46,524 nt of DNA from Oxalobacteraceae bacterium. Lineage in GTDB: Bacteria; Pseudomonadota; Gammaproteobacteria; Burkholderiales; Burkholderiaceae_D. The notes under the pieces were generated by a model, which saw only the letters and a program-made list of their open reading frames with translations, made no database searches and had not been told where the DNA came from. Below are positions 21,698-31,936 of this stretch, piece by piece; within the stretch, counting starts at the first letter, position 1; each line of letters starts with the position of its first letter. The DNA is taken from positions 1 through 46,524 of the forward strand of contig CANHZI010000011.1 of assembly GCA_947464955.1 (NCBI GenBank), given 5' to 3'. Both the position numbers and the translations under genes were made by a program.

Positions 21698-23188
21698 ATG
21701 ATGCTGTCAACTTCTCCTTTATTAAGCCTGTCGATTTGGGTACCGATCGTATTTGGCATCTGCGTATTAGCCTTGGGCCGCGATAAGAACCCTGGCTTTG
21801 TGCGCCTCGTGTCCTTGGTTGGTTCCATTATTAGCTTCTTGGTGACGATCCCAGTTATCGCGAACTTTGATAATGCGGCACATGGTATGCAGTTTGTCGA
21901 GAAGATGAATTGGATCTCTCGTTTCAATGCTTTCTATGCCTTGGGTGTTGACGGCTTGGCGATGTGGTTGGTGCCATTGACAGCATTTATCACTGTTATC
22001 GTAGTCATCGCTGCGTGGGAAGTAATTGAAAAGAATGTTGCTCAATATATGGGCGCGTTTTTGATTTTGTCTGGCTTAATGATCGGTGTATTCTGCGCGA
22101 CCGATGGCTTGTTGTTCTATGTGTTCTTCGAAGCTACCTTGATTCCGATGTACATCATTGTTGGTATTTGGGGTGGTCCAAATCGCGTATACGCAGCGTT
22201 CAAGTTTTTCTTGTACACCTTGCTCGGTTCTTTGTTGACACTGGTTGCCATCATTTACCTCTACATGAAGTCCGGTTCATTCGACATCGCGGCTTGGCAT
22301 AAATGGCCTTTGCCTTTGGATGTGCAGATCATGTTGTTCTTTGCGTTCTTAATGGCGTTTGCGGTCAAGGTTCCAATGTGGCCAGTCCATACATGGTTGC
22401 CAGATGCTCACGTTGAAGCGCCGACAGGTGGCTCTGTCGTATTGGCAGCAATTATGTTGAAACTGGGCGCATATGGTTTCTTGCGTTTCTCTTTGCCTAT
22501 CGCTCCAGATGCGAGTCATGCATTGTCTGGCATGATGATTACCTTGTCTCTAATCGCAGTGATCTACATTGGCTTGGTCGCTTTGGTGCAGAAGGATATG
22601 AAGAAGTTGGTGGCTTACTCTTCAATTGCACACATGGGCTTCGTTACACTCGGTTTCTTTATGTTCAATGATATGGCAGTGCAGGGCGCAGTCGTGCAGA
22701 TGATTTCTCACGGCTTTATTTCTGCCGCAATGTTCTTGTGTATCGGTGTTTTGTATGACCGAGTACATTCCCGTGAAATCGCAGATTACGGCGGTGTCGT
22801 GAACACTATGCCAAAGTTTGCTGCTTTGTTTATCTTGTTCTCTATGGCCAATTGCGGCTTGCCAGCGACTTCTGGTTTCGTCGGCGAGTTCATGGTGATT
22901 ATCGGCGCTGTTAAATTCAATTTCTGGATCGGTATGTTGGCAGCGACCGCTTTGATTTTCGGAGCAGCCTATTCATTATGGATGGCGAAACGCGTTATTT
23001 TTGGTGCGATCACCCATGATCACGTGGCAAAGCTGACTGACCTAAATAAACGTGAATTCTTTATGTTAGGCGTGTTGGCAATTGCAGTTATTGTGATGGG
23101 ATGCTACCCAGGTCCTGTGACTGATGCGATGCAAGTGTCCGTCGCTGATTTGTTGAAACATGTAGCGACATCGAAAATCCCGATGTAA
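21698..23188 (+). CDS. nuoM: NADH-quinone oxidoreductase subunit M
   Basis: FFEATLIPMYIIVGIWGG; PMWPVHTWLPDAHVEAPTGGSVVLAAIMLKLGAYG. Confidence 0.98.
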   Translation: MMLSTSPLLSLSIWVPIVFGICVLALGRDKNPGFVRLVSLVGSIISFLVTIPVIANFDNAAHGMQFVEKMNWISRFNAFYALGVDGLAMWLVPLTAFITVIVVIAAWEVIEKNVAQYMGAFLILSGLMIGVFCATDGLLFYVFFEATLIPMYIIVGIWGGPNRVYAAFKFFLYTLLGSLLTLVAIIYLYMKSGSFDIAAWHKWPLPLDVQIMLFFAFLMAFAVKVPMWPVHTWLPDAHVEAPTGGSVVLAAIMLKLGAYGFLRFSLPIAPDASHALSGMMITLSLIAVIYIGLVALVQKDMKKLVAYSSIAHMGFVTLGFFMFNDMAVQGAVVQMISHGFISAAMFLCIGVLYDRVHSREIADYGGVVNTMPKFAALFILFSMANCGLPATSGFVGEFMVIIGAVKFNFWIGMLAATALIFGAAYSLWMAKRVIFGAITHDHVAKLTDLNKREFFMLGVLAIAVIVMGCYPGPVTDAMQVSVADLLKHVATSKIPM

Positions 23189-23288
23189 GACAGAATTGCT
23201 ACTCCTTCCAGACGGAAGGGGGAAAGTTAATCGCTTCGAGGTGAGTAACACTTAGAAGCAAAGATAAATGTAAGTAGAAATAATTAAT

Positions 23289-24767
23289 ATGAACCTGATA
23301 CCACTACAACTTTATCCAGAAGCGTTTTTGCTGTTAGCGATCTGTTCGATCTTGTTGATCGACATGTTTCTTGGCGAGGAAAAACGTAATGTTACTTACG
23401 CGTTGAGTTTATTGAGTATTGGTGTCTGCGGTATCTTGACCATGAATGCGTCGAGTGGCTCATCGGTATATCTGAGCAATAATATGTTCGTCTCAGATGC
23501 GATGTCCAACTTAATGAAGTTGTTCTCGTATATCGCAGTTGGCGTGACGTTTATCTATGGCCGCCAATATGCAAGTGACCGTGGCATGACCAAAGGTATG
23601 TTGGGCGGCGAGTTCTATGTAATCGCATTATTCGCTCTGCTTGGCCAAATGATTATGATCTCTGGCAATAATATGCTGGTGATTTACCTCGGCTTGGAAT
23701 TGATGTCCTTGGCTTTATATGCTTTGGTTGCTTTGCGTCGTGACAATACGACGTCGACTGAAGCGGCGATGAAATACTTTGTGTTGGGTGCCTTAGCTTC
23801 TGGTTTCTTGTTGTATGGTATTTCCATGATCTACGGGGCAACAGGCAGTTTGAATCTGAATGTGATTGCTACTGAAGCAGCGAAATTGACCGCGAACAAG
23901 AACATCCTAACCTTCGGTATCGTGTTCGTGGTGGCAGGCTTAGCATTCAAATTGGGTGTTGTACCTTTCCACATGTGGGTACCCGACGTCTATCAAGGTT
24001 CGCCAACAGTCGTCACTTTGCTGTTGGGTGGCGCACCTAAATTGGCTGCCTTCGCAATCTGTTATCGTATTCTGGCAGAAGGCTTATTCCCTCAAGTGAT
24101 CCAATGGCAGCAAATGCTAATGGTACTTGCGGTGATGTCGATGGCGATCGGTAATATTACGGCGATCGCGCAAACCAACCTCAAACGTATGTTGGCCTAT
24201 TCGACGATTTCACAAATGGGCTTTATGTTGTTGGGTTTCATTTCTGGCGTATCCAATGCCAATCCAGCCTTGGCTGTTGAAGCTTATAGCGCTTCGATGT
24301 TTTATTCGATCACTTACGTGATGACGACTTTGGGTACCTTCGGCGTGATCTTGTTATTGTCTCGCAATGGCTTTGAAGCGGAAGAGATCGCTGATTTGAA
24401 GGGCTTGAATAAGCGTAGTAAGTGGTTTGCTTTCATCATGTTGTTGTTGATGTTCTCTTTGGCTGGTATTCCGCCATTGATGGGCTTCTACGCGAAATTG
24501 TCAGTATTGAGCTCAGTGGTCGCCGCGGGTCAAATTTGGTTAGCAGTTGCTGCGGTCTTGTTCTCGTTGATCGGTGCGTTCTACTACTTGCGCATCGTCA
24601 AAGTGATGTATTTTGATGAGCCACAAGATCAATCGGCAATCGTAGCGAGTGCTGATATGAAGATTGTTCTCAGCGTTAATGGCTTAGCAGTGTTGTTGCT
24701 TGGTATCGTTCCAGGCCCGTTGCTGACGAGCTGTGTTGAAGCGATTAAGAGCGCACTTGCCTCTTAA
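23289..24767 (+). CDS. nuoN: NADH-quinone oxidoreductase subunit N
   Basis: [46 protein letters not shown]. Confidence 0.98.
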   Translation: MNLIPLQLYPEAFLLLAICSILLIDMFLGEEKRNVTYALSLLSIGVCGILTMNASSGSSVYLSNNMFVSDAMSNLMKLFSYIAVGVTFIYGRQYASDRGMTKGMLGGEFYVIALFALLGQMIMISGNNMLVIYLGLELMSLALYALVALRRDNTTSTEAAMKYFVLGALASGFLLYGISMIYGATGSLNLNVIATEAAKLTANKNILTFGIVFVVAGLAFKLGVVPFHMWVPDVYQGSPTVVTLLLGGAPKLAAFAICYRILAEGLFPQVIQWQQMLMVLAVMSMAIGNITAIAQTNLKRMLAYSTISQMGFMLLGFISGVSNANPALAVEAYSASMFYSITYVMTTLGTFGVILLLSRNGFEAEEIADLKGLNKRSKWFAFIMLLLMFSLAGIPPLMGFYAKLSVLSSVVAAGQIWLAVAAVLFSLIGAFYYLRIVKVMYFDEPQDQSAIVASADMKIVLSVNGLAVLLLGIVPGPLLTSCVEAIKSALAS

Positions 24768-24807
24768 GATTTTTTACAGTATCAATTAGCACATAAGGTA
24801 AGCGCCA

Positions 24808-25107
24808 GTGAACATATCACTTTTGAGTTGGTTGGTGATTGGTCTGGCGCTTGCGTTTGCGTCGCTACCGTTTCTCTCGGAACGCTTTCTCGCAGTGTTC
24901 GCATTGAAGTCTTTTCCACAAAAGCCGATTTGGCTGCGTCTGTTCGAATTGATCACCTACTATTGCTTAGTTGGATTACTTGGATTTGCATTAGAAGCAA
25001 ACACCGGTAATCCTTTCCCACAAAGCAAAGAGTTTTATGTCGTTACTTTTTGCATGTTCATTGTTTTTGCCTTCCCTGCATTTACCTACCGCTATCTGAA
25101 AAAATAG
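24808..25107 (+). CDS. small integral membrane protein, DUF2818-like
   Basis: About 99 aa, several TM segments, immediately downstream of nuoN and abutting the NUDIX gene; GTG start. Confidence 0.75.
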   Translation: MNISLLSWLVIGLALAFASLPFLSERFLAVFALKSFPQKPIWLRLFELITYYCLVGLLGFALEANTGNPFPQSKEFYVVTFCMFIVFAFPAFTYRYLKK

Positions 25108-25701
25108 ATGAGCAAGGAAATACCAAGCCTGCAGCTGAGTGCCGCTGAAAACCCACACCTAGCCGAAGTTAAAGTTAATACGGTTCGTGCTTACGAGGGC
25201 AGCTTTCTGCATGTCGAGAAAGACGTAGTGCGTCTTCCAGACGGTAAACAAGTGAGCCGCGAATACATTAAGCACCCGGGTGCGGTGGTGATTCTTCCGC
25301 TGTTTGAAGATGGTACGGTGCTTTTGGAGCGTCAATTTCGTTATCCTCTTGATCGCGTATTTCTTGAATTCCCAGCGGGTAAAATCGACGCTGGTGAAGA
25401 CCATCTCGAATGCGCCAAGCGCGAACTCAAAGAAGAAACGGGTTACACCGCAAGTGAGTGGTCCTTTGTCTGCACTATCCATAACGCGATTGCCTACTCT
25501 GACGAACATCTCGATATCTATCTCGCGAAAGGCTTACAAGCGGGCGAGGCTCAGCTCGATGCTGAAGAATTTTTAGAGACCTTTAGAGCACCAGTTTCGC
25601 AAGTGCTTGAGTGGGTAAAAACCGGGCAAATCACGGACGTTAAAACCGTTATCGGTGCGTTTTGGCTAGAAAAAATAATGCGAGGCGAGTGGGTGGTTTA
25701 G
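25108..25701 (+). CDS. NUDIX hydrolase (ADP-ribose pyrophosphatase-like)
   Basis: NUDIX box GKIDAGEDHLECAKRELKEETGY. Confidence 0.92.
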   Translation: MSKEIPSLQLSAAENPHLAEVKVNTVRAYEGSFLHVEKDVVRLPDGKQVSREYIKHPGAVVILPLFEDGTVLLERQFRYPLDRVFLEFPAGKIDAGEDHLECAKRELKEETGYTASEWSFVCTIHNAIAYSDEHLDIYLAKGLQAGEAQLDAEEFLETFRAPVSQVLEWVKTGQITDVKTVIGAFWLEKIMRGEWVV

Positions 25702-25732
25702 GCCCAAATCATTAATGCAGATAGATACAAAA

Positions 25733-25770
25733 AAACGCTGAAATCGAACAGATTCAGCGTTTTTTTTGTT
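25733..25770. terminator. Bidirectional terminator between NUDIX gene and ETF-QO
   Basis: AAAACGCTGAAATCgaacaGATTCAGCGTTTTTTTT between convergent genes. Confidence 0.85.
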
Positions 25771-25786
25771 TTAGTAGTCGAGTACT

Positions 25787-27460
25787 TTACATACTTGAGT
25801 AGTTTGGACCGCCGCCACCTTCTGGTGTTATCCAAACGATGTTTTGGGTCGGATCTTTGATGTCACAGGTTTTGCAATGGACGCAGTTCTGCGCATTGAT
25901 CTGTAAGCGATCAGCGCCTTCTTCGGTCTTCACAAATTCATATACGCCAGCAGGGCAATAACGGCTCTCTGGGCCTGCATATTTCGCCAAATTGATGTTC
26001 ACCGGAACCGAGGCATCTTTCAGTGTCAGATGGATAGGTTGGTCTTCAGCGTGGTTAGTATTGGAGATAAACACAGAAGAGAGACGATCAAACGTCAACT
26101 TGCCATCTGGTTTTGGATAATTAATCGGTGTGAATTCTGATGCCGGACGCAAGCAAGCATGATCTGGTGTTGAGTGATGCAGAGTCCATGGTGCTTTACC
26201 GCGCAACAAGACTTGATCGATCCATACTAGAGGCGCACCGTAAGCGCCGCGTTTCAACAAGGGTTTAACGTTACGCGCGATATGTAATTCTTCGTGCAAC
26301 CAAGAGGCCTCAAACGCTGCGCTATAAGCAGTCAACTCGTCGTGTTGGCGATCTGCTGTAACAGCATCAAAGGCTGCCGTTGCCGCTAACATACCTGTCT
26401 TGATTGCAGCGTGACTACCTTTGATACGACTCATGTTGAGGAAGCCTGCATCGCAGCCAATCAGGGCGCCGCCAGGGAAGGTGAGCTTAGGTAAAGACTG
26501 CAAACCACCTGCAGTAATTGCACGAGCACCGTAGGAAATACGTTTTGCACCTTCGAAATAAGTGCGAATCGCTGGATGTGTTTTGAAGCGTTGGAACTCT
26601 TCAAACGGCGAGATATATGGGTTTTCATACGCTAGGCCAACGACATAGCCGACCGCGACTTGATTGTTTTCGAGGTGGTATAAAAATGAACCTGCATATT
26701 GATCCATCATTGGCCAGCCTGTCGTGTGCACCACCAAGCCTGGTTTATGATGTTTCGGGTCGATCTCCCACAATTCTTTAATACCGATACCGTAGGATTG
26801 TGGATCTTTACCTTTGTCAAGCTCGTACTTGGCAATCATCTGCTTGCCCAGATGGCCGCGCGCGCCTTCAGCGAACAAAGTATATTTCGCGTGCAACTCC
26901 ATACCAATTTGGAAGGAAGGAGATGCTTCGCCTTCGCGATTGACGCCCATATTGCCAGTCGCCACGCCTTTGACTGAACCATCGTCGTTGTATAGAACTT
27001 CAGCTGCAGTAAAGCCAGGAAATACCTCAACCCCCAAGGCTTCGGCTTGCTGCGCCAACCAACGTGTGACATTGCCCAACGAGATGATGTAATTGCCTTC
27101 GTTGTGGAAGCATTTAGGCACTAACCAATTCGGTGTGCGTATCGCGCTCGTCTCAGTCAATACCAAGATTTCATCTTCAGTGACTGGGGTATTGAGCGGC
27201 GCACCTAATTCTTTCCAATTGGGGAACAACTCGGTCAATGCTTTGGGATCCATGATCGCGCCCGACAAGATGTGGGCACCTGGCTCGCCGCCTTTTTCGA
27301 GGACGACAACTGATACATCCTTGCCTGTTTCTGCTGCCAGTTGCTTGAGCTTGATCGCTGCAGATAAGCCAGCTGGGCCACCGCCAACGATGACGACGTC
27401 GTATTCCATGGCGTCACGTGGGCCGTATTCTTCTAACAGTTTTTGTGAGGATGTTGTCAT
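25787..27460 (-). CDS. electron transfer flavoprotein-ubiquinone oxidoreductase
   Basis: VVIVGGGPAGLSAAIKLKQ; C-terminal 4Fe-4S CVHCKTCDIKDPTQNIVWITPEGGGGPNY. Confidence 0.95.
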   Translation of the reverse strand: MTTSSQKLLEEYGPRDAMEYDVVIVGGGPAGLSAAIKLKQLAAETGKDVSVVVLEKGGEPGAHILSGAIMDPKALTELFPNWKELGAPLNTPVTEDEILVLTETSAIRTPNWLVPKCFHNEGNYIISLGNVTRWLAQQAEALGVEVFPGFTAAEVLYNDDGSVKGVATGNMGVNREGEASPSFQIGMELHAKYTLFAEGARGHLGKQMIAKYELDKGKDPQSYGIGIKELWEIDPKHHKPGLVVHTTGWPMMDQYAGSFLYHLENNQVAVGYVVGLAYENPYISPFEEFQRFKTHPAIRTYFEGAKRISYGARAITAGGLQSLPKLTFPGGALIGCDAGFLNMSRIKGSHAAIKTGMLAATAAFDAVTADRQHDELTAYSAAFEASWLHEELHIARNVKPLLKRGAYGAPLVWIDQVLLRGKAPWTLHHSTPDHACLRPASEFTPINYPKPDGKLTFDRLSSVFISNTNHAEDQPIHLTLKDASVPVNINLAKYAGPESRYCPAGVYEFVKTEEGADRLQINAQNCVHCKTCDIKDPTQNIVWITPEGGGGPNYSSM

Positions 27461-27828
27461 AATAATTTTGCTTTCCAAAAATAAAGGAACGAGCGTGCTA
27501 ATTTGAATATCGGATCTTAGGGGCAGTCGGGCAAATGTGCAAGTCGAGAAACTAGTGGTGAATTTCTAAAGCACGCTGCTTGTTGTTTTTCATATGAGCG
27601 AATTATCCCAGATTTTCCTAAGAATGCCTTCACATTAAGAGGGGGAAGGGCGCTAAAAATTGCATGTCAGCGCCAAAATGACCAGAAACGCGACAGTGAT
27701 TGTTGATGACAAGCCTATGGTCTTTGTCGCTTCAGAAGTGGTATGCTGCAGCACAACAGGCGATGGCGGATGATGGACTATGGTGTCGTCGATGAACTAA
27801 GGTAGTCTAATTTAGATGGAGAATTGGC

Positions 27829-28605
27829 ATGGGTATAGAAGTAAATTTCGAAGGTAAAGTGGCCTTGATCACCGGCGCTTCGAGCGGTCTTGGTGCGCGT
27901 TTCGCGAAAGTCTTAGCGATGGCGGGTGCTCAAGTTGTGTTGGCATCACGTCGTACTGAACGCTTGAAAGAATTACGTGCAGAGATCGAAGCCGATGGCG
28001 GCGCAGCTCACGTAGTCGCTTTGGACGTCACTGACTATGCCAGCATCAAATCTGCGATCGCTCACGCGGAAACTGAAGCCGGCCCTATCGACATCTTGAT
28101 CAATAACTCAGGTGTGTCGACTCAGCAAAAATTGGTCGACGTTACACCAGAAGATTATGCTTTTGTGATGGATACCAACCAGCGGGGTGCGTTCTTCGTC
28201 GCCCAGGAAACGGCAAAACGCATGATCACTCGCTACAAAGGCGACCCAAAGAAACAGCATCGCATCATCAATATCGCTTCGGTAGCAGGCCTGCGTGTGA
28301 TTCCTCAATTGGGAATTTACTGCATGAGCAAGGCAGCTGTTGTGCAAATGACGAAAGCCATGGCAGTTGAATGGGGCAAGTTCGGTATCAACGTCAATGC
28401 GATCTGCCCAGGCTATATTGAAACGGAAATTAATTCAGAACATTTTCAGACTGAGCAAGGTAAGAAATTGATCGACATGTTGCCGCGTAAGCGTGTCGGT
28501 ACACCAGAGGATTTGGATGGACTTTTGCTGTTGCTAGCTGCTGAAGAATCTCGTTTCTTGAACGGCTCTATTGTTGCTGCTGACGATGGTTTGAGTGTGA
28601 CCTAA
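27829..28605 (+). CDS. SDR family oxidoreductase
   Basis: ALITGASSGLGARFAK; NNSGVS; YCMSKAAVVQMTKAMAVEW. Confidence 0.93.
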   Translation: MGIEVNFEGKVALITGASSGLGARFAKVLAMAGAQVVLASRRTERLKELRAEIEADGGAAHVVALDVTDYASIKSAIAHAETEAGPIDILINNSGVSTQQKLVDVTPEDYAFVMDTNQRGAFFVAQETAKRMITRYKGDPKKQHRIINIASVAGLRVIPQLGIYCMSKAAVVQMTKAMAVEWGKFGINVNAICPGYIETEINSEHFQTEQGKKLIDMLPRKRVGTPEDLDGLLLLLAAEESRFLNGSIVAADDGLSVT

Positions 28606-28650
28606 TTCCTCGCTAGTAGGTTAGGCGAAGTCAAAGATTCAGAAAGAAGA

Positions 28651-28691
28651 AGAGCCTCATGTCCGAACACCGGGCATGAGGCTCTTTTTTT
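28651..28691. terminator. Rho-independent terminator between convergent SDR and cellulase genes
   Basis: AGAGCCTCATG-tccgaacaccggg-CATGAGGCTCTTTTTTT. Confidence 0.9.
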
Positions 28692-30525
28692 AGTTCACTT
28701 TCGTGAGCCTAAACCAGTTTAAATTCCAACCACCGTTGTTCGCTTTGATACCAAACTTATGTGAACCAGCACTCAGGCTCACATTGTGTTTGATGGTGGT
28801 CCAGGTTTGCCATCCTGCTGTCGCTGGAATATTGATCGCGCCATAAGCGGGTGTACCACCAGCTTCTTCCAGTACCAGATTTCCACCACCGCTTAAACTC
28901 GCCACCCGATACTCGACTTGGTAAGTGCCAGAGCTTGGAATATTCACCGCAGGGTACGACATCCAATCACCTGCATCGATATAGCCAACGTTCATTCCTC
29001 CGCCAGCATCACTCGTGTTTTCAAGCTTGACGCCGCTCATCACAAGGTAGTCTTCACCTTGAATCGTGATGCCGTCAGACGGCGGGATAGAAGCGGATTC
29101 AAACTTAATCCAATTGAGGTTAAATCCGCCACTTTTCGCAGATATGGCAAGGTTTTGTTTGCCCGCGGCGAGATTGACGGTGTGGCTAACTGTTGTCCAT
29201 GTTTGCCATCCACCGGTGTAGGGAATATTTACGCTGCCGTAACTAGGCGTACCGCCAGCTTGTTCTAGCTGGAGCACGCCATTACTGTTGGGGCTAGCGA
29301 CGCGATAGCTGACTTTATAGCTTCCGGCTGCAGGCACATCAACGCTGTAGCTCATCCAATCACCGGTATCGATATAGCCTACATTTTGACCGCCGCCAGT
29401 GTCGCTGCTTGATTCGGTTTGCACACCAGACATATTACAAAATGCTTCTGCTTCAAGTGTGCCCGGGGCGGTGAACGTGGTGCAAGTGCTCGGTGTGCTA
29501 CTTGGCCAAGTGGAGATAATGTTTTTGGCGAGATTGCCAGAGGCAGTGAGTTGTGATGGGCTCCAATTACCAGTCGCACTAGCGCCTGGCACTAAGGCAG
29601 AGGCACCTTCGTTTTTGTCGTTGAGCGCCCAGTTTGCATTACTGATGTTATTGCGCTTCATGAAGTCGACCCAGGCTGCGGTTTCGCCCGCGTTCACGCC
29701 ACCATCACCTGATGCGCCAACAGAACCCCATTCGGTAACGAATAGCGGGATGCCATTATTCAAGGCTGTGGTCGCCCAATCGCGCAGGTATTGGCCATGA
29801 CTGCCAGCATAAAAGTGCAGGGTATAGGCAATATTCTTATAGCCGGTGATAGGATCGCGCGATGCTTCATCTACCTTTTGAGACCATTGCGGCGTACCTA
29901 CGATAATCAGATTGTTTGGATCGATAGCACGAATCGCTGAGATCACAGCATTGGCGTAGGGTTTGATGGTGCCACTCCACGAGACTTGTAAAGGCTCGTT
30001 ATAGATCTCGTAAATCACATTGGGATAGTTCTTGTAGGTACGTGCCATTTCTTGGAAGAAGGCGATCGACTGTGCTTGGTAGTCTTCTGCATGATGGGTA
30101 TGCCAATCGATAATGACATACATATCGTTAGCGATTGCCGCATCGACCACCGCCTTGACGCGAGCCTTATTACTTGCTGGGTCTTGCAGGTAGCCGCCAT
30201 CATCATTGACACCCATTGCGGCGCGGACAATATTTGATTTCCAGTCGCGTTTTAAGGTGCTGACAACGCCAGCGTTATAAAATTTTTCACCACCCCAATT
30301 GTTGTTGCTCCAAAAGAGGCTATTTCCTGCAAAGCTAGCAACCTGGCCGCCCGCGAGAACTTTATTGCCGCTGGTGCTCAGTGGTTGTACGGCTTCAGCG
30401 TTAAAGCCCTGCATCAGGGCTAGGCTGCAGATACTGAGTTTAAATAGTTTGCCCAAAGTTGTACCGACTTGTCTTAGGTCGGATTGTGAACTCTGTGTTG
30501 AGGGGAGTTGGCTAAGCGTGTTCAT
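28690..30525 (-). CDS. secreted glycoside hydrolase family 5 endoglucanase with two tandem CBM6-like modules
   Basis: GH5 motifs YVIIDWHTHHAED, VIYEIYNEP, FVTEWGS; two GG(G/Q)xNVGYIDxGDWMSY...GGxNLNWxxF modules; hydrophobic N-terminal segment. ATG at 30525. Confidence 0.92.
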   Translation of the reverse strand: MNTLSQLPSTQSSQSDLRQVGTTLGKLFKLSICSLALMQGFNAEAVQPLSTSGNKVLAGGQVASFAGNSLFWSNNNWGGEKFYNAGVVSTLKRDWKSNIVRAAMGVNDDGGYLQDPASNKARVKAVVDAAIANDMYVIIDWHTHHAEDYQAQSIAFFQEMARTYKNYPNVIYEIYNEPLQVSWSGTIKPYANAVISAIRAIDPNNLIIVGTPQWSQKVDEASRDPITGYKNIAYTLHFYAGSHGQYLRDWATTALNNGIPLFVTEWGSVGASGDGGVNAGETAAWVDFMKRNNISNANWALNDKNEGASALVPGASATGNWSPSQLTASGNLAKNIISTWPSSTPSTCTTFTAPGTLEAEAFCNMSGVQTESSSDTGGGQNVGYIDTGDWMSYSVDVPAAGSYKVSYRVASPNSNGVLQLEQAGGTPSYGSVNIPYTGGWQTWTTVSHTVNLAAGKQNLAISAKSGGFNLNWIKFESASIPPSDGITIQGEDYLVMSGVKLENTSDAGGGMNVGYIDAGDWMSYPAVNIPSSGTYQVEYRVASLSGGGNLVLEEAGGTPAYGAINIPATAGWQTWTTIKHNVSLSAGSHKFGIKANNGGWNLNWFRLTKVN

Positions 30526-30874
30526 ATCGTCTCTCTTTTTTAATTGGAAAATAAAATTAACAAACCAGCTGTTGTGAACCCTTACAAGCTTGTGGTGACC
30601 AAACACGGGGGGCGCATCATAGAGCAAACCAGCAATGACGGTCCGGACGACATTGCCACAACTCTATCGAGCAAATTTGAGCACTTTGTTTTCCTGACGT
30701 CTTGTGCTGTGCAAGGCGGCAAGCGAAATCATTATTCAGAAAATACTTTCTCAAGATCGTGCGCTATTCGATCTTCGATTCAAGTTTCGCTCTTACTGTT
30801 GAGATAGGGGCGAACCCAAAATCAAACGACAGACTGTGCTGAATCCCATTCAGATCATCGAGAAGTCTCTTTTC

Positions 30875-30888
30875 TGAAAACGATTTCA
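30875..30888. promoter_or_regulatory. LacI-family-like operator candidate 1
   Basis: TGAAAACGATTTCA, 12/14 palindromic with central CG. Confidence 0.35.
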
Positions 30889-30918
30889 AATATGAGATTA
30901 GCATGCTTTTTGTGAATT

Positions 30919-30932
30919 TGGAATCGTTTCCA
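30919..30932. promoter_or_regulatory. LacI-family-like operator candidate 2
   Basis: TGGAATCGTTTCCA, 12/14 palindromic with central CG; centre 44 bp from candidate 1. Confidence 0.35.
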
Positions 30933-31100
30933 TCTCGGTTGTCGAGTTTTTCGTTGGTGCGTAGCAGCATTCTGACTAAAGCCGTGAATTGCTAGGAACG
31001 GAAGATTTTGCTCCCTGGCTTGGGCTCGCTGCAAAGCTTTATTTACACCGCAAATGATTGGCTTGCATGATGCTGTCAATTCATTCGAGCTGAGCAGGGC

Positions 31101-31676
31101 TCAAGTAGCGATACGCAATAATTTGTTGATGAGTTCGCTTGAACTTGCGGCATTGAGCTTTTTCATCAATTTAGCACGATACATCTCGACGGTTCTTGGA
31201 CTGAGTTCGAGTTGGCGTGCGATCATTTTGCTAGTTTGACCATCAACAATCAGGGCGGCAATCTCGCGTTCTCGTGCTGTCATTTCGGGCGATACCGAAC
31301 GTTTGGCGCTGAGATCATCGAAGGTCCAGATACCAGCTGCATGAGGATCTTCGGGGTGAAGCGATCGTCCAGAAACATGGCACCAGAACAGTTCTTGATT
31401 TGCTCGTTTCATGATGCGTTCGTCGGAATACCAACCGGTTGTATTCAAAATCGGTACGATGCGCGCTCCCGTACGTTCAAATTCGTCGGAACTAGGGTAT
31501 AACATCAAGAATGATTCACCGACCAGGTCTTCTTTAGAAAAGCCAAACATGGCCGCCATGGCGTCGTTACAGGCAATAATGCGTCGATTCTGAGACACGC
31601 ACATGCCAACTGGTGCCATGCGGAAAATTGCTTCAAAGTCGACGTTGAGTTCGGGATTCATGTTCCAAGTAGCCAA
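31101..31676 (-). CDS. PAS domain plus LuxR-type HTH transcriptional regulator
   Basis: PAS-like FRMAPVGMCVSQNRRIIACNDAMAAMFGFSKEDLVG; LuxR HTH MTAREREIAALIVDGQTSKMIARQLELSPRTVEMYRAKLMKKL. Confidence 0.92.
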   Translation of the reverse strand: MATWNMNPELNVDFEAIFRMAPVGMCVSQNRRIIACNDAMAAMFGFSKEDLVGESFLMLYPSSDEFERTGARIVPILNTTGWYSDERIMKRANQELFWCHVSGRSLHPEDPHAAGIWTFDDLSAKRSVSPEMTAREREIAALIVDGQTSKMIARQLELSPRTVEMYRAKLMKKLNAASSSELINKLLRIAT

Positions 31677-31936
31677 TATGAGCTTGGGGTAAACGATTCG
31701 GATGCTTTGTTGTGTCAGTCTGACGAGTGCTGAAGCATACCTTGAAGTCGACCGCTTGGCGAGTCTGCTTCGAAGACATGGGTGAGATTTAGTTTTGCAT
31801 TCGGTGGACTAGTAGTTCTACGGTATTGCGTTCATGCTCTAGCAGTTCTATGCTAGTTCGTTCGAGATATAAAATTGTTTTGCTTTCCATTTTTTTTGCA
31901 CTACTTATTTTCCATTCATTCACTAGAGGGAGACGT

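Noticed and set aside
23204-23219. CCTTCC-agac-GGAAGG hairpin between nuoM and nuoN
   Set aside because: No T tract and inside an operon; too short to claim a function.
30764-31079. Minus-strand small ORFs (68 and 74 aa) between the cellulase and PAS-LuxR genes
   Set aside because: No domain or convincing start context; they overlap the operator-like palindromes.
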